From contig CP136067.1 in NCBI GenBank assembly GCA_032622095.1, positions 94,726,707 through 94,790,706 on the forward strand: a stretch of 64,000 nucleotides of DNA, read 5' to 3'. The DNA is from Siphonodentalium dalli (lineage: Eukaryota > Mollusca > Scaphopoda > Gadilida > Siphonodentaliidae). This document shows, in pieces, positions 1 to 11,900 of the stretch. Position 1 is the first letter of the stretch. Each line of letters begins with the position of its first letter. Both the position numbers and the translations under genes were made by a program. The notes under the pieces are model-generated. The model was not told the DNA's origin and searched no databases. It worked only from the letters and a program-made list of their open reading frames with translations.

Positions 1-438
1 TGCGAGTTTTAGTTCACTGTCATCTGCCAAGTTGTCAACACGTGGCTTTGTTACGTTCGTGTTTGGTGATTTACATTCGTTTAATACAAGCTCTGTCTGT
101 GTAAACATTACGCGAGTTTGCCATACAGTTAATAAATCAAATTATGCTGATATATGGGTACAAATTATAGTATAAATAATCAGTATAAAGTCATAGGTTG
201 AAAATAGCGGATAACCGGTTATGATCCGGTTACACGTCGCGGTTAACCGGCTACAAAAATAGGTCAACCGTTTCATCACTAGTATGTATCACATTGGTGC
301 CAGAAACAGTCAAGTATGAATCTCATTGGTGCCAGAAACAATCATAGTGTTATTGATACAAATGGAGCATAGATGCCCTTATGAGAAAATGATGTGGCAA
401 CGAACCCCTTATTATCAAAGGCTGATGTCTAAATCATG

Positions 439-605
439 TACAGTAATGCCCTAAATTATCAACTCCTTAACCACAGCAGAATTATGGGTAATTTTTCAGG
501 ATTTAGTCGGAAAAATGGCAACAAGCCATATTTCTGACTAAATCCTGAGAAGTTTCCCATAATTCTGCTGTGGTTAAGGAGTCAATTATTTAGGGCATTA
601 CTGTA
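439..605. mobile_element. MITE-A (TA-flanked palindrome), centre-deleted copy
   Basis: Starts tacagtaatgccctaa and ends ttagggcattactgta, TIRs of the 217-bp palindromic family seen at 13431, 44265, 48625, 50325 and 59900. The central hairpin tip is missing. TA ends suggest a Tc1/mariner-type source. Confidence 0.85.
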
Positions 606-896
606 TTACAGATTTATGGAGGCACAGACTCAGTGTGTTCATTGATTAAAATGTTTTTGTTGAACAAATTCTCATTTCTTATCGAAATGCCATGTATTGA
701 TCTGAATGCCACATTGAGCTGTCCCTGAACTAAGATCAAGCTTGAAAATCACTCCCTATTTTCGGCCATGTTGGGGTTTGAACCCACGCCAACCTCATCT
801 AGCCCAGAGTGTGGTGATCTAAGTCTAATCGCATCCAAAACAATCTGCAAGTTTATTCAAGCATTCATCGTCATTACCATGCGTTAGGCCTAAAGA

Positions 897-2291
897 GGCA
901 TATATGTTCATAGTCCAAGTCTTCTTGTACTAAAACCAGCTAAGATATTGGGATGGCGATGCTGGCGTTTAGTCCAAGACCGCCCTATATGCTCGCTTAT
1001 GACACGGCTTAAGCGTTAGTGACCCGCTCAAATAAAACCACAATTATATGAAATAAAATATCACAATTGCGACAATAAACGGATATTTTCCGCAGAAGAC
1101 ATGCTATTTTATCTGAAACCCACATCAGTTGTGAATTTAAAACGGTAATTTAATGCGAAAAGAGACATTTACCTCAATGTTTACAATTTTTTAAAAGTAT
1201 GCGAACTCGGTTGACCTCGCGAACTGTGTTCGGCATTTTCCGTTGAAAATATTCCGTAGATTTTGGACAACAACGCAAATTACGAAGAATTCTCCATTGT
1301 AATCGTAATTATGTGTGTCAATAAATAAAATAATAAATAGATTAATTAAACATTGAAGATATAAATGTAATACATTAAATAAATTACGGGGAATTACAAC
1401 CCTCTCAAAGTTTAAAACAGTGTAAACACAACGAGTATTAGAATAAATAATATGGTGCTACATTTCCCACATTTGGTGGACTTCGGCGAAATTAAGATAT
1501 ATACTAAGCGAACAGAGCAATATACTGCTCTTGTTAAGCACACAAAAAATCAAACAAAATTTGTATAAATTTTTAACCTTAAGTTTGAAAAGTCCCACTA
1601 AAACGGAAGAACTATATTTCGAAACTGTGTGATTCGGTTCTCCGATTATTTTATCAACACAAAAGTCAAAATGCACATGGATGAAAATCACACGCATCCA
1701 TGGCAAGTCAGACACAAGAGTTCTAATTTGCTCCAATTTTGACAAGTTGCTTGCGAAAATTGTCAACAAAACTACCGTTCTGATCCTCCATTATGTCATT
1801 AAGTTTTTAGTGCGGGAATTGTTCTGAAAGCACATAGAAAACTGGACTTTCGGGCGATCGGTTTTCGTCATTTTTGTTCGGAAAACCCGCGCTATATATA
1901 GAAACGGAAAGTAGAATTCTCAGAACAAACAGCGGATTATGCCGAACTTATTCGGACCACTTCGGCTTTCGGTTAAAACGTAAACAAACAGAGAAACAAA
2001 TCGATGTTTATGGCAATCAACCGGAATATTCTATGTGTAATTTAACATTAAAGTTAGATTATTATACACCATTGTGACCATAAGATGTAAGCCTTTCCGA
2101 TGTATATAGCATCATGTATTGATTTGCTAGGTAAATCGAGTAAAATACACCACAGATTCCCGCCACAGATCGTGGGCGTAAGTCGTGTGGTAGGATTGGT
2201 ATGCAAGCGGGCTTGGACTAAACGCCAGCATCGCCATCCCAATATCTTAGCTGGTTTTAGTACAAGAAGACTTGGACTAATATGTTCATGA
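897..2291. mobile_element. Nonautonomous DNA element with about 90-bp TIRs
   Basis: The left arm at 899-1000 (tgttcatagtccaagtcttc ... gatattgggatggcgatgct) is the inverted complement of the right arm at about 2200-2290. Between them lie 1.2 kb without a recognisable transposase; small open frames here have no family resemblance. Arm ends are approximate. Confidence 0.7.
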
Positions 2292-2324
2292 CTATTTACA
2301 CGATCCTTGTCTAGGTTCTTCAGC

Positions 2325-2700
2325 TTAAAGACATATTATGTACTTGTTTGGATGCGTGGAACTGATAAGTTAGTATGCAGGTGCTATACCAACTGGAGTA
2401 ATGTAGCATTCTACTAATATTGCCGAAATCTCAAGCTAATCGACCGTACCACTCCAAAGAAAACATCGGCTGAACTATGCTCAATTTTAATTATTTACTA
2501 CTTGATTTGGTATGCATCTTTTGGCGATAAGCTAACGGAAATTATTTCGCCATCGACGGTTTCTGCATTTAATTAATATTGAAGAAAGACAGTGTGTGTT
2601 GTCAATTTAGATAAAATATTTGTAAAAATTACTCCTTTGAACAAGATTATTCTCCATTTCTAGTTGATCACTCTACCATCACTTTAACATCATACCAGGG
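2325..2700 (+). repeat. 370-bp repeat, copy 1 (before E1)
   Basis: Contains gaactgataagttagta, atgtagcattct and gcatttaattaatatt in the same order as copies at 3057-3345 and 5732-6108. It ends 50 bp before E1. Confidence 0.75.
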
Positions 2701-2749
2701 TCGTTCTATATGCATTTCATATTATCATAATATTTATAATGTGTTCCAG

Positions 2750-2905
2750 GCTAAGAAGAACGGCCTTGAAATGAATCCCACCGATGCGACGGAATTAGAT
2801 CGACTATCACAAGATCTGGGCGTGCTGCAGAAACAGCTTGATCAACTCCGTAAACAGAATCGTCAACATCAAATGGTTATCCAGGATTACAGATCCAAGT
2901 TCCAG
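2750..2905 (+). CDS. KMT2C/KMT2D: KMT2C/D exon E1 (coiled coil)
   Basis: Encodes 52 residues starting [20 protein letters not shown], rich in Leu, Gln, Lys and Asp with heptad-like spacing ([14 protein letters not shown]). This fits the coiled coil found in the middle of KMT2C/D proteins. The acceptor is ttccag and the donor cag|gtattt, phase 0 to 0. The last 43 exon bases plus the donor recur 82 bp downstream. Confidence 0.9.
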
Positions 2906-5900
2906 GTATTTGCATGACAAAAAATTTAACATTAACAATAATTATCAACATTAAATGGTCATCCAGGATTACAGATCTAAGTTCCAGGTATTGGCACACG
3001 GGCTTCTCATTAATTAAGAAAACAAGTAAACAATATAAATAACAAAAATAACAATTAAAGACATATTATGGACTTGTCCGGGTGCGCGAAACTGATAAGT
3101 TAGTACTCAGGCGATATGGCAACCTGATGAATGTAGCATTCTGTTAACATTATCAAAAATATTTACATCTCGAATCGGGATGCTATAAACTAACGCAAAT
3201 GATTTTGCCATCAAGGGTCATTGCATTTAATTAATATATAAGAATTAAATTAAATTTTGATTACTATTTGTAGAAAATACATACTTTGGGAAAGATTATT
3301 CTCAATTTCTATATGATCACCATACCTAATTGTTTCAGATCACTTAACCCTTTACCCAACAAACCGGCCAAAAACGGCCAAATAAAGCTGCAACAGCCTA
3401 AATTATCTTGGGTCTGTCTCAATAAAACCATATAAATATGGATATCATTGGAACCGGCTCATTGACCACATTGTGATGGTTACAGTTATGCCCTGTGCCA
3501 ATGCATTCTATTATATATGCGAGTCGACCATAGGTCGCCTCGCATATATAAGAGAATGCATTGGCCTAAAAAAAATCCTTTTTTTACCATTTTTTCTTAC
3601 ATTCTTTAACAATTTTATAATTTTTAATGTGTTAAGCCAATGCATACATAAGAGAATGCATTGGCACAGGGTCGTTCTGTTGGGTAAAGGGTTAAAACAC
3701 TTTAACTTTAACAAATGCATCATTATTGATATAATGTTTTTCAAGGGGGGATCACTATTTCGAATACGTCCTCACTTCTGACGGCCATAATTGACAAACG
3801 CCTGAACCAATTTCTAAAATTTCAATGCCAATCACTCGAGTAAAAGCTATATTTTACAAATCCTGTACACAATTCTAGGTTAAGCTATTTGAAAACTCAT
3901 AACATAGATGATGAACAAAATATTCATTCAGAGCCCCTGCTAGATGGACAGACTTTACTACTGGAGAAAAAACACTTTCGATTCCATACTCAGAAATTTG
4001 CCGATAAAAATACCCACGTTTTGTACAAAACCTCTTTATGTATATTATTTTTTTCCCCTTCTGCATCTACTTTTTTTCAACTCAAATGTTCTTAAACAAT
4101 GCTATTTTACTGGTGTGGCCAAACTGGCAAGCCTGCAAATAGTGTGTCTGTCATTTGCAGAATGAGGTCCCCAGAGGGTGAATTTAGTGGCACTATCCCG
4201 CATAGTGGGCAGGCATCACCATATTCCCTCTCTGGGGACCTCATTATGTTTAGGCCTCAACTTCTATGGATCAGATTGAAGTTCCCCAATTGAACTAGTG
4301 ATGTTCACCCATTAGTTCTCTTGATTATGCATTTTATCTTCTGCAAATTAGGGGGATAAGGAAACTTCCCAGAAAGGAAAAAGTAACTAAAAACATTGTT
4401 AATATGAGACTAGTTACTTCCCAGAAGATGAGGCCTAAGCAGAATGAGGTCCCCAGAGGGTGAATTTATTGATGCTATCCCCCTGTGCGTAAATTTACCC
4501 TCTGGGGACCTCATTCTGCTAATGACAGATGCACTATTTGCAGGATTGCTAACAGGTTGTCCAAATTAACTTGATTTTCAGGACCGCTTCCCCCAGATGT
4601 CTCCACAGGTTCCGTCACCACAAATGGGCGGCGGCGGCTTCTCACCTCAACAGATATCCCCTCGTCAGATGTCTCCCCAACATTCACCGGGAGGGATGTC
4701 CGGAACTCCGCCCCAAGGTCAGACATCAACGGTGTCGATGGAGAGTGCCACACAGTCAGCGTCACCTAGGATGGTGACGAGCGGCGCCTCCAAACGACTC
4801 ACGCCACAAGCGAGGCTGGAGTATGAAGCTTTTATTCAGAACAAACTGAGAATGGCCAGCAGGATGCCAACAACCATATTAGCTGTGAGTAAAGGTTGAA
4901 GGTTTCCTATTAAATAACCATATTAGCTGTGAGTAAAGGTCGAAGGTTACCAATAAAACAACCATATTAGCTGTGAGTAAAGGTCGAAGGTTAACTATAT
5001 AACAACCATATTAGCTGTGAGTAAAGGTCGAAGGTTACCTATATAACAACCATATTAGCTGTGAGTAAAGATCGAAGGTTACCTATATAACAACAATAGT
5101 AGCTGTGAGTAAGGTCGAAGGTTACCTATAAAACAACCATATTAGCTGTGAGTAAAGGTCGAAGGGGTTATCTATAAAACAACCATATAAGCTGTGAGTA
5201 AAGTTCAAAGGTGACCTATAAAACAATCATATTAGCTGTGAGTAAAGGTTGAATGTGACCTTTAAAACAACCCTATTAGATGCGAGTTCATTCTTAAACA
5301 AGCATATTAGCTGTGAGTTCAATCTTAAAGCCAACAACCATATTGGATGCGAGTTCATTCTTAACAACCATATTAGCTGTGAGTTCATTCTTAACAAGCA
5401 CAAGCCTGCAAATAATGTGTCTGTCATTTGAAGAATGAGGTCCCCAGAGGGTGAATTTAGTGATGCTATCCTGCTGTGGGCTAGCATCACCAAATTCACC
5501 CTCTGGGGACTTAATATGCTTAGGCCTCATCTTCTGGGAATTATCTATAGTCAGAACTGGATTGCATGAAATTTGGTGTATGAGTTTACTATTCCAAAAT
5601 ACAGGTCAAGTTCAAATTTGGATTCCGCCTGCCAATTTTCAACAAGTAATGGCCCTTTGTTGGAATTACCACGGGTGTATTTTGCCACGCCCTAGTGATG
5701 TTTTTGTTTTATATTGGCCTAAAACAGACTGTTTAAGACAGATTATGGACTTGTTCGGGTGTGTGAAACTGATAAGTTAGTATTCATGCGTCATGCCAAC
5801 TGGAGGAATGAAGCATTCTACTAACATGGTCGAATATCTCGAGCAAATCGACCATACCACTCGATAGAAAACATCATCCGAACTACGCACAATTGTAAAT

Positions 5901-8900
5901 ATTTACTTCTCGATTCAGGATGTAACTATTGGAAATAAACTATCAAAAATGATTTTGACATCAAGAGTCACTGCGTTTAATTAATATTTAAGAATAATGG
6001 CGTGTGTTGTCAATTTGGATATAATATTTATAAAATTAACTACTTTGAGTAAGATTACATTACTATTTGATCACCATACTGTTTCACATCACTTAATTCA
6101 CTTTAAACTTTTCAGGACAACAATCCATTCAGCGAGGATTTTCAGAACCGAGAGAGAATGGATAAAATAAGAGAGCAAACGTTGCCGGTGTCAACGCCTC
6201 CACGACCTCCCCTACCCCAGCAGTCGTCTCCGCAGACCACACCTACATCTAGAATTGAGGGCCAAGCTCCTCCTCCTCCTCCTCCTGTTTCTGTACCACC
6301 AGGTAAAATAAAGTTAATGAAACTTATGTGGAAGCCTGAATTTAGCGTGTCTGTCATTTGCAAATTGAGGTCCCCAGAGGGTGTATTTAGTGATGCTACT
6401 CCTCACAGTGGACTAGCATCACTAAATTTACCCACTGGGGACCTCATTCTGCTTAGGCCTCATCTTCTCTGGAAAGTTTCTTTATTATCAAGTTTCTATA
6501 GAAACTTCTTCATATAGATTCTATTTCTTTTTTAGTTTAGTTTCTCTATATCTCGAAATTGGCTGATGACACATTGCATAATTGAGGTTCCCAATGGTGT
6601 ACATCACAATATTCACCATTTGGGAACTTCAATCTGAGTCTATGTCTCCCATAGCAGATGAGGCTGTGCAGAATGCGGTCCCCAGAGGGTGAATCTGTTG
6701 ACAAGAGCCCGCTATGATAGATAGCGTTACTAAATTCACCCTCTGGGGATCTCATTCTGCAAATGACAGGCACTCTAAACTCAGGCTTGAATGAAACTTA
6801 ATGGATTATTATCCAGAGTGAGATCAAGTTAACCATTTCTATACTCATACGAAATAGATAGATAATTTTGGGTTTGAATGAACCATGTTCGTTAAAGTGA
6901 GAAACACAGCTGAAAGAAATGGAACCCATTTTTATTTAACCCTCTCATGATGGGATCTGCGCTGGCACAGCATTAAAGATCCAATGCCAGGGCATTCTCT
7001 TATATATGCGATTCTCCCATATATAAGAGAATGCACTGGCTTACAAGGTCAAGGTAAATATTGTTAGGCCAATTCATTCTTATATATGTGAGATTCCCTT
7101 TGCGAGACTCGCATATATAAGAGAATGCATTTACACAGGTTTTTCCAAAAATTTCAGGAAGATCCAGTCATGGAAGGGTTAAGCTATAAAGACAAATCTG
7201 TAACTGTAGTTTATAGATTTAGCTTTTCTTTTTTTATCAATTTGTTGCAGGTTTTATGCCACCGAGACCAATGTTTGATCCCAACCCACGCCTCCCGGGA
7301 CTTCCCGGTCCCCCAGGTCCATTGCCGATGCCACCACAGGCTGGACCTGCTGGAGTGCCAATGCCACCTGGTCCACATGGAGTGCCGCAGCGACCGTTTT
7401 TACCTCCCAACCAGGGTCCACCACCCATGGGATTTCAGCCAGGTATGATTTAGTTATTTACTTGTTGCTGTCCAGAGAAAGCAAGTATCGGTATTAGTTT
7501 AAAAGCTCTTTGTTTTAGCCCGAAATGAGAGCATTGTAGTGTCATAATAGTATAAAATGTATATTTTTGACAAATAAAACAGAAGTCTATCACTGAAAAT
7601 CATAGATATTATTTTTAATACTAGATCATGCCATGAATCTCATATTCCACCAGTACAAAACCTGGGAACTTTTTGAAGTTTTGACAGGGAACCTTATAAA
7701 GTCGAAAAAAATAACACAGGGAATGTATGTCTTAGTTATTACCTGTTCCTTAATAATGTACTTCACTGTAGGTAAATGTCACAACTCGAAATTACACATC
7801 TGATACCTATGTTATAATACTTGTTTTGTTTACAGAATAATTGCAAAAATGAAAAGATTGTGTTGATATTTCTTATGTCCAATACAAATATTTGACTTAA
7901 AGGCCAACTTAATTTTCAAATGCCCAGATAACATTATACACAACATATTCTATATTATATACCATTTGGAAGAGGAACCAAAAATATATATATATTCCAC
8001 CAGAACACGGAACATCTGTGGGCTATGAGTGTCCACCAAGTGATAGAGATTTGTCAGATTCATTCCAAGACATTGCCCGTTGTCAACCCAGAATGCATCA
8101 GAATTCAAACTAAGAGATAAGGTTATTCCCCTTCCATTGAGAATAATAGACTTTACAGTACAGTCCGGATCAAAATTAAGCACAGAACACACCTTGGTAG
8201 ATCGATAAAAACAAGTTCCCTGTTTATTCGACTGGATCAGTTGATAATACAATGTTTTGGAGATTCCTCTTTCAAATTGTATATAATGTGGAATGTGTTG
8301 TATATAATGTGATCTGGTGATTCGAAAATTAAATGGGCCTTTAACCCTTTACCCAACAAACCGGCCAAAACCGGCCAAATAAAGCTTCAACAGCCTAAAT
8401 TATCTTGGGCCTGTCTCAATAAAACCATACAAATATGGATATCATTGGAACCGGCTCCTTGACCACATTGTGATAGTTACAGTTATGCCCTGTGCCAATG
8501 CATTCTCTTATATATGTGAGTTGACCATAGGTCGCCTCGCATATATAAGAGAATGCATTGGCCTAAAAAAAATCTTTTTTCTTTTTTTAACACTTTTTAC
8601 CATTTTTTCTTACATTCTTTAACAATTTTATAATTTTGAATGTGTTAAGCCAATGCATTCTCTTATATATGCGAGGCGACCTATGGTCGACTCGCATATA
8701 TAAGAGAATGCATTGGCACAGGGCCCTTCTGTTGGGTAAAGGGTTAATATCAAGGAAAAGGGCTGTTTCTGAGAACATAGGTTTTTAAAAGTGTTATTTT
8801 GATCACTGTGTGTAGCTGCATGTTTTATATTTTATTAATATTGTAGTCCACTTTAACTTTGGTACAGGAATTAATATCATAGCCACTGTTAGGAATTCAA

Positions 8901-11900
8901 TGCTTGAAAACAGTTAAATGTTTAAAACTTTTGTGAGAGTATATTTAACTCATTCCATACTAAATACTCATTGATGAGTAGTTCCGTTTGGAAATTTTTA
9001 GAAAATCAGTTCAACAAAACGTCCTTTGGTCGATTGTTGAACTTATAATTGAACATTTGCCTCCAGTGAATATGAATCCTTCTGCACTTGTAAAATCTTT
9101 TCGTTTGTCTGGCATCTGTTTTTATTTCCTGAACATCCCTACAAATGAATAATAGACCACTCTAATGTGTACTTTTATAAGTGAATGGGAGAATCCATTT
9201 AGTATGGAACGGGTTAAAGATGTGGTCTCTCTCTCTCTTGTATGTTTCATAACCAGAGCCAGGCTTGATTGAGCCCATCAGCTCCAGTTGAGGGTAGTCA
9301 GAAGTGTAAAACATACAAGAGAAAGAGAGACCGCCATTCAGAATTATTCTTTTTCTATTTATACTACCGTTTTTTTTAAATGGGACATAATATGTTATTG
9401 GTCTGTCTGCTGTCTATCCGTCCTTTCACTTTGGTTTCTGGATGATAGTCTCAACTGTATGGAATGAAATTTGGTATGTGGGTTTACTAGCACAAAATAC
9501 AAGTCAAGTTTAAATTTCACCAAAGTTATGGCTATTTGTTGTAATTTCCACATGCATATTTTGCCATGCCTTAGAGATGCTCTTGTTAAACTAATAAAAA
9601 ATGCCAGGATAAATTTTTTCATAAAAAATTCTACTGTTGGTAGTGTTGACCAGAAAGATATTTAACAGTTCGAGTGCCCGCTCCTTTTCAATTACATTCA
9701 AAAAGTACGAGTTAACTCGTAGTTGGCACTCAACATATTAAATTGTGTCATCTTCGATCTGATGAGTGTAATTATGGTATGGATTTGTGATATGGATTAT
9801 AGTTTGTAGAGTAATATGTAGATGGGATGTGCTTAACAAGCCTGAGTTTAGTGTGCCTGTCATTTGCAGAATGAGGAGTCCAGAAGGTGAATTTAGTGAC
9901 GCTATCACGCACGGCTGTCTAGCATCACCAAATACACCTTCTGGGAACCTCATTCTGCTTAGGCTTCAACTGCTATGGGGAGACCTAGGATCAGATTAAA
10001 GTTCCTCAGTTGAAGTTGGTGATGTTCACCTATTAGTCACCTCGATTATGCATTTTATCTTTTGCAAATTAATTAAGGGATATAGAAACTTAACAGAAGG
10101 GAAAAAGTAACCAAAAACAATGTTAATTTGAGACTATACATACTTCCCAGAAGAGGAGGCCTAAGCAGAATGTGGTCACCAGAGGGTGAATTTAGTGATG
10201 CTAGCCCACTATGCGGGATAGCATCACTAAATCTACCCTCTGGGGACCCGATTCTGCAAATGACAGACACACTATTACAAGGCTTGGTGCGTAATGCTTT
10301 GCTATATTCTGTTTTAGTGTAACTTATGAATTCTGTTTTAACCCTTTACCCAACAAACCGGCCAAAACCGGCCAAATAAAGCTTCAACAGCCTAAAATAT
10401 CTTCGGTCTGTCTCAATATAACCATACACATATGGATATCATTGGAACCGGCTCCTTGACCACATTGTGATAGTTACAGTTATGCCCTGTGCCAATGCAT
10501 TCTCTTATATATGCGAGTCGACCATAGGTCGCCTCGCATATATAAGAGAATGCATTGGCCTAAAAAAAATCTTTTTTTAACACTTTTTACCATTTTTTCT
10601 TACATTCTTTAACAATTTTATAATTTTTAATGTGTTAAGCCAATGCATTCTCTTATATATGCGAGGCGACCTATGGTCGACTCGCATATATAAGAGAATG
10701 CATTGGCACAGGGCCGTTCTGTTGGGTAAAGGGTTAAGAGGTGTTTTATGGATGTATTATGCTTGATATTTCTGTTAAATTTTATTGTGCTAGATATTGA
10801 GATATTTAGCTAGTCAGGTCTTACTTTACCCTTTCCATGCCAGGGCAGACCAGTCTGCAGATTTTAGCCAAAGATTTTTTTCTTCTTTTTAATAATTTTA
10901 TTGGCTAGATTCTGTTATATTTGTATAAATGTTATTTCACGTTAAAGTCAAATGGTGATTTGCACACCGTGAGCTAGCATCACCAAATTCACCTTCTGGT
11001 GACCTCATTCTGCTTTAGACCTTGCATCAGATTGAAGTTCCCCAGTTGAATTTGGTGATGTTCACCCATTACTAGTCACCTCTATTTTGCATTTTATCTT
11101 CTGCAAATTAGGGAATATAGATACTGAAGAGAAGGGAAGAAGTAACTAAAAACCATGTAAATTTGAGAATATAGATACTTCCCAGAAGATGAGGCCTAAG
11201 CAGAATGAGGTTCCCAGAGGGTTGATTCGGTGACTTTAGACCTCAGTGCGGGATAGAGTCACTAAATTCACCCTCTGGGGACCTCATTCTGGAAATGACA
11301 GACACACTATTTGCAGACTTGAGCTTATCTAATTGGACGTCGTAATGAAAGGGTTGAGCTTGATTTAAATGGGCACTGTACCCTAAAAACGGCCATTTAA
11401 GGGACCATCTCCTTTTATACTCAACAGAATATATGCAACAAATGAATGAATTGAGCTGAGCCATGGATGAGTGCAAAATACACTCATGTGCTTTATGAAC
11501 GATGCAAATAACATGGTAATTATAATGAAAATGGCTGGAGTCATAAATTCATTTTCATTATAATTACCATGTTATTGGCATCGTTCATAAAGCACACGAG
11601 TGTATTTTGCAGTAATTCATGGCTCAAATTCATTCATATGTTGCATATATTCTGTTGAGTATAAAAGGAGATGGTCCCATAAATGGCCAGATTTAGTGTT
11701 CAGTACCCCTTTAATCATAAAAATCAAGCTTAATACAGACATGACTAGCTTAAATATTTTGTTGCTCACTATTTATGTAGTCTGCTTGTTTATTAACCCT
11801 TTCAGTGCTAAGTCCGATTTTTGTATCAACCCATATTTCCTTGATCATTTTTCAAATTTATTGATTATAATAATGTGATACATTGATGATCAATGTATCA

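Larger units (their letters stand above)
1..2749 (+). other. Intron upstream of E1
   Basis: No coding exon that I can support. It holds a short fragment with accggtt motifs (about 200-280, possibly hAT-derived), two copies of tgccagaaacarT-type sequence near 295-350, a mariner-like palindrome (439-605), a long-TIR element (about 897-2291) and a 370-bp repeat copy (2325-2700). Confidence 0.6.

Noticed and set aside
4866-5400. CRISPR-like array (also 25393-26600 and 30423-31160)
   Set aside because: Units are contiguous tandem repeats without unique spacers, and the genome is animal.
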